Assembly (NCBI GenBank): GCA_045648205.1
Contig: JAZRNM010000027.1
Coordinates: forward strand, 1 to 17,668
DNA: 17,668 bases
Source: SIG440 sp045648205
GTDB taxonomy: Bacteria > Bacillota > Clostridia > Monoglobales > Monoglobaceae
Reading direction: 5' to 3'
The notes under the pieces are model-generated. The model worked only from the letters and a program-made list of their open reading frames with translations, had not been told where the DNA came from and made no database searches. Numbering within the stretch: position 1 is the first letter of the stretch; each line of letters starts with the position of its first letter. This document shows, in pieces, positions 1 through 6,625 of the stretch. The position numbers and the translations under genes are program-made.

Positions 1-2993
1 CCTGTATTTGAGTAAACTTCTGTGTCAACAACAAAGATGTTGATGTCTTCGCCTGATGCGATAACGTGGTCAAGACCGCCGTAACCGATATCATAAGCCC
101 AACCGTCACCACCGAATACCCACTGTGATCTCTTCACGAGGAAGTCGGTACGGTCTGCGATTTCTTTGATTGCAGGATTTGTCATGTCTGCATCCTTGAT
201 GAGTGCTGCGATTTCTTTTGCAGCAGCCTTTGATGCATCAGCATTGTCTTTGCCCTCGATCCAAGCCTTGAATGCAGCAGCGAGTTCTGGCTTAACTACA
301 TCCATAACTGAATTCATTCTTGAAGCCAGAGTGTTTCTGATCTTCTTGTTAGCGAGAACCATACCAAGACCAAATTCAGCATTGTCTTCGAAGAGTGAGT
401 TAGCCCAAGCTGGACCCTTGCCTTCAGCGTTCTTGCAGTAAGGCATTGAAGGAGCAGAACCACCCCAGATTGATGTACAACCTGTTGCGTTTGCAACCAT
501 CATTCTGTCACCGAAGAGCTGAGTGATGAGTTTGATATAAGGTGTTTCACCACAACCAGCACAAGCGCCTGAGAATTCAAGCATAGGTGTTGCGAACTGT
601 GAGTTCTTTGTGCTCTTTGTGATGTCAATTTCATCCTGTTTTGAAGAAACAGTCATAGCGAAATCCCAGTTGGGAGCTTCACATTCAACTTCTGCGATTG
701 GCTTCATTGTGAGGGCTTTTTCCTTAGCAGGACAAACCTGAGCACAAACGCCACAACCAAGACAGTCGAGAGGTGAAACCTGAATTCTGTATTCCATACC
801 AGCAAAGCCGGTAGCAGCCTTTGTTTCAAAGCCGGCAGGCTTATTTGCAGCTTCGTCAGCGTTAAGAAGAACGGGACGGATAGCAGCATGAGGACAAACG
901 AGTGAACACTGGTTACACTGGATACACTTGTTGATATCCCAAGCGGGAACGTTAACCGCAACACCGCGCTTTTCATATCTTGATGTACCTGTTTCGAAAG
1001 TACCATCTTCGATTCCTGCGAATGTGCTTACGGGGAGTTTGTTACCAGCCTGAGCGTTTACGGGCTGAACGATGTTCTTGATGAAGTCAGGAACATTGTT
1101 TTCCTTAACATCTTTGTCAACTGCATCTTTCCAAGCGGCTGGAACATCAATCTTAACAAGAGCTTCAATTGCACCGTCAACTGCGTCGCAGTTCATCTTA
1201 ACAATTTCGTCACCCTTCTTGCCATATGTCTTCTTGATTGCATTCTTGATGAACTCAACAGCTTTTTCAAAAGGAATAACTTCAGCAAGCTTAAAGAAAG
1301 CACTCTGAGTTACCATGTTGATTCTGTTGGGACCAAGACCAACCTTAACAGCAACATCAACAGCATTGATTGTGTAGAAGTTGATTTCGTTTTCTGCAAG
1401 ATATTTCTTAACATTTGCAGGAAGGTGTTCTTCAAGTTCTTCAGGTGTCCAAACACAGTTGAGGAGGAATGTTCCACCCTTTTTGAGACCTTCAAGAACA
1501 TCATATTGTGTCAAATATGCAGGCTTGTGACAAGCAATGTAGTCTGCTTCATCAAGGAGATATGTTGACTTGATGGGCTTCTTACCAAATCTCAAGTGAG
1601 ACATAGTCACGCCGCCTGATTTCTTTGAGTCATAGTCAAAGTATGCCTGAGCATAAAGGTCGGTGTTGTCACCGATGATTTTGATTGCGTCCTTGTTTGC
1701 ACCAACAGTACCATCTGAACCGAAGCCCCAGAACTTACAACGTGTTGTTCCCTCGGGAGCAGCGTTGATTTTTTCGGGAAGTTCAAGTGAGAGGTTTGTA
1801 ACATCATCAACGATACCGATTGTGAAGCTGTTCTTGGGAGCAGCTGCATCAAGGTTGTTGAATACTGCCATAATCTGTGTAGGTGTTGTGTCTTTTGAAC
1901 CAAGACCATAACGACCGCCAACGATCAGAGGAGCATTTTCTTTTCCATAGAAGAGGTTGCAAACATCAAGATAGAGAGGTTCGCCCAGTGAACCGGGTTC
2001 CTTTGTTCTGTCGAGGACTGCAATCTTTTCAACTGTTTCAGGAAGAACATCGAAGAAGTACTTAGCAGAGAAAGGTCTGTAAAGGTGAACTTTAACAACA
2101 CCAACTTTGCCGCCTCTTGCGTTGATGTAATCAACTGTTTCTTCGATTGCTTCGCAAGCTGAGCCCATTGCAACGATAACCTTTGTTGCATCGGGAGCAC
2201 CGTAGTAGTTGAAAGGCTTATATTCTCTGCCTGTTATCTTTGTGATTTCTTTCATGTAGTCTGCAACGATGTCAGGAATTGCTTCATAATATTTGTTTGC
2301 AGCTTCTCTGCCCTGGAAGTAAATATCCGCATTCTGAGCTGTACCGCGAAGAACAGGATGTTCAGGGTTGAGTGCGTTGTCCTTGAATGCTTTGAGTGCA
2401 TCCCAGTCAAGCAATTTTGCAAGATCATCATATTCCATAACTTCAACTTTCTGAATTTCGTGAGAAGTTCTGAAACCGTCGAAGAAGTGGAGGAAGGGAA
2501 CTCTACCTTTGATTGACGCAAGGTGAGCAACGCCACCAAGGTCCATTGTTTCCTGAACACTGCCTGATGCGAGCATTGCGAAGCCTGTCTGACGACAAGC
2601 CATAACATCCTGGTGGTCCCCAAAGATGTTGAGAGCGTGAGCTGCAAGAGCACGTGCACTAACGTGGAAAACAGTCGGGAGAAGTTCACCCGCAATCTTA
2701 TACATATTGGGGATCATAAGAAGAAGACCCTGTGATGCAGTAAATGTGGTTGTGAGAGCACCTGCCTGAAGTGAACCGTGAACTGCACCTGCAGCACCAG
2801 CTTCAGACTGCATTTCAACAACGTCAACTGTCTCACCGAAGATATTCTTCAGACCGTCTGCACTCCACTGATCAACATTTTCAGCCATGTTGGAAGAGGG
2901 AGTGATAGGATAAATAGCAGCAACTTCTGTAAACGCATAGGCGCAATGTGCAGCAGCGCTGTTACCATCCATGGTTTTCATTTTTTTAGCCAT
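1..2993 (-). CDS. nifJ: Pyruvate:ferredoxin (flavodoxin) oxidoreductase, C-terminus outside the window
   Basis: This cytoplasmic enzyme oxidises pyruvate with CoA to acetyl-CoA and CO2 and passes electrons to ferredoxin or flavodoxin. About 998 of the usual ~1170-1200 residues are in the window, so the last ~180 residues are missing only because the window ends. Seen in order: the N-terminal pyruvate/TPP domain with YPITPSS (Thr31), Glu64 and Arg114 at the positions known from the Desulfovibrio africanus enzyme; two ferredoxin-type clusters, C690/C693/C696/C700 and C744/C747/C750/C754; the proximal cluster cysteines C811, C814 and C839; and the TPP/Mg motif GDGW with D963. The sequence breaks off at YSNTG, right after the active-site Asn. 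The ATG at 2993 has AAGGAGG at 3003-3009. It appears to be a single gene, with its own promoter and a perfect inverted repeat upstream. The family assignment is secure. Confidence 0.97.
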   Translation of the reverse strand, partial: MAKKMKTMDGNSAAAHCAYAFTEVAAIYPITPSSNMAENVDQWSADGLKNIFGETVDVVEMQSEAGAAGAVHGSLQAGALTTTFTASQGLLLMIPNMYKIAGELLPTVFHVSARALAAHALNIFGDHQDVMACRQTGFAMLASGSVQETMDLGGVAHLASIKGRVPFLHFFDGFRTSHEIQKVEVMEYDDLAKLLDWDALKAFKDNALNPEHPVLRGTAQNADIYFQGREAANKYYEAIPDIVADYMKEITKITGREYKPFNYYGAPDATKVIVAMGSACEAIEETVDYINARGGKVGVVKVHLYRPFSAKYFFDVLPETVEKIAVLDRTKEPGSLGEPLYLDVCNLFYGKENAPLIVGGRYGLGSKDTTPTQIMAVFNNLDAAAPKNSFTIGIVDDVTNLSLELPEKINAAPEGTTRCKFWGFGSDGTVGANKDAIKIIGDNTDLYAQAYFDYDSKKSGGVTMSHLRFGKKPIKSTYLLDEADYIACHKPAYLTQYDVLEGLKKGGTFLLNCVWTPEELEEHLPANVKKYLAENEINFYTINAVDVAVKVGLGPNRINMVTQSAFFKLAEVIPFEKAVEFIKNAIKKTYGKKGDEIVKMNCDAVDGAIEALVKIDVPAAWKDAVDKDVKENNVPDFIKNIVQPVNAQAGNKLPVSTFAGIEDGTFETGTSRYEKRGVAVNVPAWDINKCIQCNQCSLVCPHAAIRPVLLNADEAANKPAGFETKAATGFAGMEYRIQVSPLDCLGCGVCAQVCPAKEKALTMKPIAEVECEAPNWDFAMTVSSKQDEIDITKSTKNSQFATPMLEFSGACAGCGETPYIKLITQLFGDRMMVANATGCTSIWGGSAPSMPYCKNAEGKGPAWANSLFEDNAEFGLGMVLANKKIRNTLASRMNSVMDVVKPELAAAFKAWIEGKDNADASKAAAKEIAALIKDADMTNPAIKEIADRTDFLVKRSQWVFGGDGWAYDIGYGGLDHVIASGEDINIFVVDTEVYSNT

Positions 2994-3041
2994 GAAAATA
3001 AGCCTCCTTAAAGTATATAAATTAATTAATTTTATCAAGGT

Positions 3042-3063
3042 TGTGTGAGTGCATACTCACACA
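3042..3063 (-). promoter_or_regulatory. Perfect inverted repeat at the nifJ transcription start
   Basis: Nine-base arms, TGTGTGAGT and ACTCACACA, are separated by the four bases GCAT. On the minus strand the repeat begins about 7 bases after the -10 box, so it covers +1 to about +22 of the predicted nifJ transcript. It could be a repressor operator or a 5'-terminal RNA hairpin. It does not match the Rex consensus (TTGTTAA, 4 bases, TTAACAA). The regulator is unknown. Confidence 0.75.
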
Positions 3064-3069
3064 GCATCT

Positions 3070-3098
3070 ATTATAGCATATATATTGTGAAAATTCAA
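3070..3098 (-). promoter_or_regulatory. nifJ sigma-A promoter
   Basis: On the minus strand TTGAAT (3093-3098) and TATAAT (3070-3075) are 17 bases apart. The -10 is extended (TGC before TATAAT). The predicted start of transcription is near 3063, about 70 bases before the nifJ ATG. Confidence 0.8.
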
Positions 3099-3178
3099 AC
3101 AAATTTTAAAAATTTTTTAAAATTTCTGTTTTTACCAAAAAATGTGTCAGAAAAAAACGGAAATTTGCTTTTTGACTC

Positions 3179-3217
3179 AAAAAAAATACGGATGTAGCCA
3201 ACGACTACACCCGTATT
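3179..3217 (-). terminator. Intrinsic terminator of the rpsB-tsf operon
   Basis: A 13-bp stem with one G-U pair is formed by 3205-3217 and 3185-3197 around a 7-base loop. Read on the minus strand it is followed by a run of T (3186-3179). It starts 14 bases after the tsf stop codon. Confidence 0.92.
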
Positions 3218-3230
3218 GGTAAATTTGTTT

Positions 3231-4142
3231 TTAGTTACCAGCCATCTTTGCAACTTCTGCAGCGAAGTCGTCAACTTTCTTTTCGAGACCTTCGCCTTTT
3301 TCCAAACGTGCAAATTTAACAATTTCGATATCTGTACCGATTTCGTTTGCAACATTCTTGAGGAATTTTGCAACGGTCAAATCGCCATCCTTAACATAAG
3401 GCTGTTCAACAAGACAGATTTCCTTGAAGAACTTCTGAATACGGCCAACAACCATTTTGTCAACAATTGCTTCGGGCTTGCCTTCGTTAAGAGCCTGAGC
3501 CTTGAGGATTTCTTTTTCCTTTTCAACAACGTCAGCAGGAACTTCATCACTCTTAACATATTTGGGCATAACTGCCGCAATCTGCATTGCAACATCTTTT
3601 GCAGCAGCTTTGAAAGCAGGGTCAGCAGCCTTTGATTCATCACCGAGTTTGAAGTTAACCAAAACACCGATTCTGCCGCCACCATGGATGTATGCTTCAT
3701 TTACACCTTCGTATCTTTCGAAACGACGGAGATTCATATTTTCACCGATTGTAGCAATCTTTTCTGTGAGAGCTTCGCCAACTGTCTGTGCATCATAAAG
3801 CTTTGTAGCTTTGAGAGCCTCAACGTCAGCGGGATTTGTTTCTGCGATACACTTAGCGATGTCCATAACAAAGTTCTGGAAATCAACGTTCTTTGCAACG
3901 AAGTCTGTCTCGGTGTTAACCTCAACAACAACACCAACATTACCAAATACAGCAGAAGTAACAAGACCTTCAGCGGCAATTCTGCCGGCTTTCTTTGCAG
4001 CAGTAGCAAGACCTTTTTCTCTCAAAAATTCAACAGCCTTATCCATATCGCCATTTGTTTCGGTGAGAGCTTTTTTGCAGTCCATCATACCACAGTTTGT
4101 CATTTCTCTGAGAGTTTTAACATCTTGTGCAGTAAATGCCAT
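3231..4142 (-). CDS. tsf: Translation elongation factor Ts
   Basis: EF-Ts is the guanine-nucleotide exchange factor that regenerates EF-Tu-GTP in the cytoplasm. The 303-residue product has the N-terminal UBA-like domain (residues ~1-55) with the family signature LREMTNCGMMDCKKAL, followed by the core containing NTETDFVAKN (TDFVA loop). The C-terminal subdomain ends in MAGN. The length is that of a standard bacterial EF-Ts. It lies 34 bases downstream of rpsB on the same strand, the usual pairing. The ribosome-binding site is weak (GAGTGA about 8 bases before the ATG), so translation may depend on coupling with rpsB. The signature has NCG where many relatives have GAG; this is ordinary variation. 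Confidence 0.98.
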   Translation of the reverse strand: MAFTAQDVKTLREMTNCGMMDCKKALTETNGDMDKAVEFLREKGLATAAKKAGRIAAEGLVTSAVFGNVGVVVEVNTETDFVAKNVDFQNFVMDIAKCIAETNPADVEALKATKLYDAQTVGEALTEKIATIGENMNLRRFERYEGVNEAYIHGGGRIGVLVNFKLGDESKAADPAFKAAAKDVAMQIAAVMPKYVKSDEVPADVVEKEKEILKAQALNEGKPEAIVDKMVVGRIQKFFKEICLVEQPYVKDGDLTVAKFLKNVANEIGTDIEIVKFARLEKGEGLEKKVDDFAAEVAKMAGN

Positions 4143-4176
4143 AATATATTCACTCGCTTTCTGTAAAATTCAAAAA

Positions 4177-4935
4177 TTATTCTTCAATCATGTCAAGTGA
4201 AACTTCTTCAGCAGCAGCTTCTTCAGCTGTTTCAGTTACACCTGCAAATTCTTCGCCCTGTTTGCCTTCGAGAATAGCATTACCGATTGTTGAAACGATA
4301 AGCTTAACCGCACGGATAGCATCATCATTACCGGGAATCGGGAAATCAGCTTCCTCAGGATCGCAGTTTGTATCAACAATAGCGATTACGGGGATGCCGA
4401 GCTTGTGAGCTTCAGCAATAGCATTCTTTTCTTTTCTTGGATCAACAACGAACATAGCAGCAGGAAGTTCTTTCATTTCCTTGATACCACCGAGGAACTT
4501 TTCAAGACGCTCTTCTTCAAGGTTGAGCTTGAGAACTTCTTTCTTGGGGAGAAGTTCCATTGTTCCGTCTTCGTTCATCTTCTTGAGCTGATAAAGTCTG
4601 TCAATTCTTCTCTTGATTGTCTTAAAGTTTGTGAGCATTCCGCCGAGCCATCTTGCATTTACATAGTACATGCCTGTTCTTTCAGCTTCTTCACGGATTG
4701 CATCCTGTGCCTGCTTCTTTGTTCCAACGAAAAGAATGTTTCCGCCTTCTGCTGCGATGTCGCGTACAAAGTAGTAAGCTTCTTCGATTTTCTTTACAGT
4801 TTTCTGAAGATCGATAATATAGATACCGTTTCTTTCTGTAAAGATGTACTCAGCCATTTTAGGATTCCAACGGCGAGTCTGGTGTCCGAAATGAACACCT
4901 GCTTCAAGCAATTGCTTCATTTGAATTACTCCCAT
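4177..4935 (-). CDS. rpsB: 30S ribosomal protein S2
   Basis: S2 is a structural protein of the small ribosomal subunit, bound between head and body and needed for S1 or mRNA positioning. The 252-residue product shows the family's N-terminus (QLLEAGVHFGHQTRRWNPKM), the stretch YIIDLQKT, the FVGTKKQAQDAI segment, the RWLGGMLTNF motif and the PAAMFVVDPRKEKNAIAEA signature. It ends in an acidic, Ala/Glu-rich tail (EEAAAEEVSLDMIEE), common in Clostridia. The ATG at 4935 has GGAGGT 8 bases upstream (4944-4949). A second copy of the same site lies further upstream. It is the first gene of a two-gene operon with tsf. Confidence 0.98.
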   Translation of the reverse strand: MGVIQMKQLLEAGVHFGHQTRRWNPKMAEYIFTERNGIYIIDLQKTVKKIEEAYYFVRDIAAEGGNILFVGTKKQAQDAIREEAERTGMYYVNARWLGGMLTNFKTIKRRIDRLYQLKKMNEDGTMELLPKKEVLKLNLEEERLEKFLGGIKEMKELPAAMFVVDPRKEKNAIAEAHKLGIPVIAIVDTNCDPEEADFPIPGNDDAIRAVKLIVSTIGNAILEGKQGEEFAGVTETAEEAAAEEVSLDMIEE

Positions 4936-5072
4936 GATTTTACACCTCCAAAAGTTTTACACCTCCATCATAGTCACCTTGCCGGGGAGCTGTCATGGGT
5001 AGTGCAGCACCGCCCCAACAATCGTATGATGTGCGTATTTTATTGTCTGTCAACGTGTTTGCACACGTTAAC
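4936..5072 (-). promoter_or_regulatory. rpsB 5' leader with hairpins and a duplicated Shine-Dalgarno block
   Basis: The ~135-nt leader holds three things. First, a 7-bp hairpin (AACGTGT / ACACGTT, 5052-5069) lies at its very start. Second, a GC-rich imperfect hairpin lies at 4984-5016, with GGGG/CCCC outer and GCTG/CAGC inner stems. Third, a 13-base direct repeat containing GGAGGTGTAAAA lies just before the ATG (4938-4950 and 4955-4967, period 17). S2 is known to autoregulate through its mRNA leader in some bacteria; whether this leader does so is inference. Confidence 0.55.
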
Positions 5073-5078
5073 TGAAGT

Positions 5079-5107
5079 ATTATATCACGCAAACTTTAGT
5101 TTGTCAA
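5079..5107 (-). promoter_or_regulatory. rpsB-tsf sigma-A promoter
   Basis: Perfect consensus on the minus strand: TTGACA (5102-5107), a 17-base spacer and TATAAT (5079-5084). The predicted start is near 5072. This is as strong as expected for a ribosomal operon. It is the right half of a divergent promoter region with the importer operon. Confidence 0.92.
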
Positions 5108-5185
5108 CATTTTTTTTGCATTTTTCAACACAATTATTATGGGGAAAAAGTGCTTATAAAATTTGTAACAAAAGGAAGAAATTTG

Positions 5186-5214
5186 TTGACTTTTAACAAA
5201 TGGTGTGATATACT
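5186..5214 (+). promoter_or_regulatory. Promoter of the BMP-type importer operon
   Basis: TTGACT (5186-5191), a 17-base spacer and TATACT (5209-5214), with an extended TGA before the -10. The start is predicted near 5221, giving a leader of ~70 bases. An imperfectly spaced inverted repeat, ATTTGTT (5181-5187) and AACAAAT (5195-5201), overlaps the -35. It resembles a Rex site but is one base too short between the half-sites. Confidence 0.85.
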
Positions 5215-5234
5215 TTTCCTTGTTGATAACTCAA

Positions 5235-5253
5235 ATGTAAATATAATTTACAT
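5235..5253 (+). promoter_or_regulatory. Inverted repeat in the importer leader
   Basis: Eight-base arms ATGTAAAT and ATTTACAT around ATA lie 15-33 bases after the predicted start of transcription and 24 bases before the ribosome-binding site. This could be an operator or an AT-rich hairpin. No regulator can be assigned. Confidence 0.5.
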
Positions 5254-5290
5254 AAATTTAAAATATGCTGAAAGGCAGGAGGGTACAAAA

Positions 5291-6496
5291 ATGAAAAAAA
5301 TTGTTACACTACTTCTCGTAGCAGCTATGCTCGTTACATCAGTTGCTATGCTCGCAGGCTGCGGTGCAGAAAAAGTTGATGCTGATTTCAAAATCGGTTT
5401 CATCTTCTTGCACGACGAAAACTCAACCTACGACAAGAACTTTTTGGATGCTGCAAAGGCAGCAACTGCTGAGTTAGGTCTTGCTGAAGACCAGGTTATC
5501 TTCAAGACAAACGTTCCTGAAGGCAACGAATGTTATGAAGCAGCTGCAGACCTTGCTGACCAGGGCTGTAATGTTGTTTTTGCGAACAGCTTCGGTCATG
5601 AACCTTACATGCTCAAGGCTGCAAAGGAATTCCCTGAGGTTGAATTCTGTCATGCAACAGGAACAACAGCTCACACAGAGAATGTTGCAAACTTCCACAA
5701 TGCTTTCGCGTCAATTTATGAAGGAAGATATCTTGCTGGTATCGCAGCAGGTATGAAACTCAACGAAATGATTGAAGCAGGCAAAATTACAGCAGACCAG
5801 GCAAAGATGGGTTATGTTGGTGCATACACTTACGCTGAAGTTATTTCAGGTTACACATCATTCTATCTCGGTGCAAAATCTGTTTGCCCCACAGTTACAA
5901 TGGAAGTTCAGTTCACAGGAAGCTGGTATGACGAAGCTCTTGAAAAGGAAGCTGCAACAAAGCTTCTCAGCAACAACTGCGTTCTCATCAGCCAGCATGC
6001 TGACTCAATGGGTGCCCCCACAGCTTGTGAAAATGCAGGTGTTCCCAATGTTTCATACAACGGAAGCACAAAGGATGCTTGCCCCAACACATTCATCGTT
6101 TCTTCAAGAATCGACTGGGCTCCTTACTTTAAGTATATCATTACAGCAGCTCAGAAGGGTGAAGCAATCGTAGCTGACTGGTGCGAAGGTTTTGAAGCAG
6201 GCTCAGTTGCCCTCACAGAGGTTAACGAAGGCGCTGCTGCAGAAGGCACACAGGCTGCAATTGATGAAACAAAGGCTAAACTCATAGCAGGTGAAATCAA
6301 AGTATTTGATACAAACAACTTCACAGTTGGTGGTGAGAAGCTTGAATCATACTTGGCAGACGTTGACACAGATGCTAACTATGAGAAGGATACAGAAGTA
6401 ATTAAAGATGGTTACTTCCACGAATCAGAGTTCCGCAGTGCTCCTTACTTTGACCTTCAGATTGATGGCATCACATTGCTTAACAGCATGTTCTAA
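5291..6496 (+). CDS. BMP-family substrate-binding lipoprotein of an ABC importer
   Basis: This is the extracytoplasmic ligand receptor of the importer encoded by the next three genes. The 401-residue precursor has a lipoprotein signal peptide (MKKIVTLLLVAAMLVTSVAM) ending in the lipobox LAGC, with Cys24 the likely lipidation site. The mature part is a two-lobed BMP/PnrA-like fold: KIGFIFLHDENSTYDKNF, then VVFANSFGHEPYM, AGIAAGMK, MGYVGAYTY and HADSMGAPTACENAGV. A longer reading frame upstream is excluded because AGGAGG (5277-5282) sits 8 bases before this ATG and the promoter lies inside the longer frame. Family members bind purine nucleosides (PnrA, BmpA/NupN) or riboflavin (RfuA). Around the usual ligand-binding Asp and Lys this protein reads SYNGSTKD and SSRIDWAPYF, so the ligand may differ. 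The stop is followed by a hairpin, consistent with more lipoprotein than transporter being made. Confidence 0.92.
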   Translation: MKKIVTLLLVAAMLVTSVAMLAGCGAEKVDADFKIGFIFLHDENSTYDKNFLDAAKAATAELGLAEDQVIFKTNVPEGNECYEAAADLADQGCNVVFANSFGHEPYMLKAAKEFPEVEFCHATGTTAHTENVANFHNAFASIYEGRYLAGIAAGMKLNEMIEAGKITADQAKMGYVGAYTYAEVISGYTSFYLGAKSVCPTVTMEVQFTGSWYDEALEKEAATKLLSNNCVLISQHADSMGAPTACENAGVPNVSYNGSTKDACPNTFIVSSRIDWAPYFKYIITAAQKGEAIVADWCEGFEAGSVALTEVNEGAAAEGTQAAIDETKAKLIAGEIKVFDTNNFTVGGEKLESYLADVDTDANYEKDTEVIKDGYFHESEFRSAPYFDLQIDGITLLNSMF

Positions 6497-6507
6497 TTTG
6501 TTCCATA

Positions 6508-6542
6508 AATATAGGGCGGGGAGATATTCTCCGCCCTATATT
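6508..6542 (+). terminator. Hairpin after the lipoprotein gene, probable partial terminator
   Basis: A perfect 12-bp stem (6508-6519 with 6531-6542) carries a GC-rich core (GGGCGG/CCGCCC). It is followed by an interrupted T-rich stretch rather than a clean T run. Its place between receptor and ATPase fits the common arrangement in which most transcripts stop after the receptor gene and some read through. Confidence 0.65.
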
Positions 6543-6556
6543 AAATTATGTTTGTG

Positions 6557-6593
6557 TTTTAATAAACGTATCAGTTGGGTATGTTTATTAAAA
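6557..6593 (+). repeat. Second inverted repeat between lipoprotein and ATPase genes
   Basis: Perfect 11-base arms TTTTAATAAAC (6557-6567) and GTTTATTAAAA (6583-6593) extend inward by three more pairs (one G-U) to a 9-base loop. No T run follows, so it is not a standard terminator. It could be an operator for an internal promoter or an mRNA-protecting hairpin ahead of the ATPase message. It lies 33 bases before the ATPase start. Confidence 0.6.
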
Positions 6594-6625
6594 TGTAAAT
6601 AAATTTTAAGAAGACGGAGGCTCAC

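Noticed and set aside
1..2990. Several 60-147-codon open frames within the first 3 kb on both strands
   Set aside because: All are other-frame shadows of the single continuous PFOR gene, which shows every cofactor motif in order.
4405..5196. A 263-codon open frame on the plus strand opposite rpsB
   Set aside because: It is antisense to the secure rpsB gene, runs through its promoter and leader, is rich in Cys/Phe/Ser in an antisense-like way, and matches no family I know.
5183..5199. A Rex (NADH-sensing) operator over the importer -35
   Set aside because: The half-sites TTGTTGA and TTAACAA are separated by 3 instead of 4 bases and one half deviates, so the match is not good enough to name.
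5150..5290. A 47-codon N-terminal extension of the lipoprotein gene
   Set aside because: It would precede a perfect lipoprotein signal peptide that has its own AGGAGG, and it overlaps the promoter.
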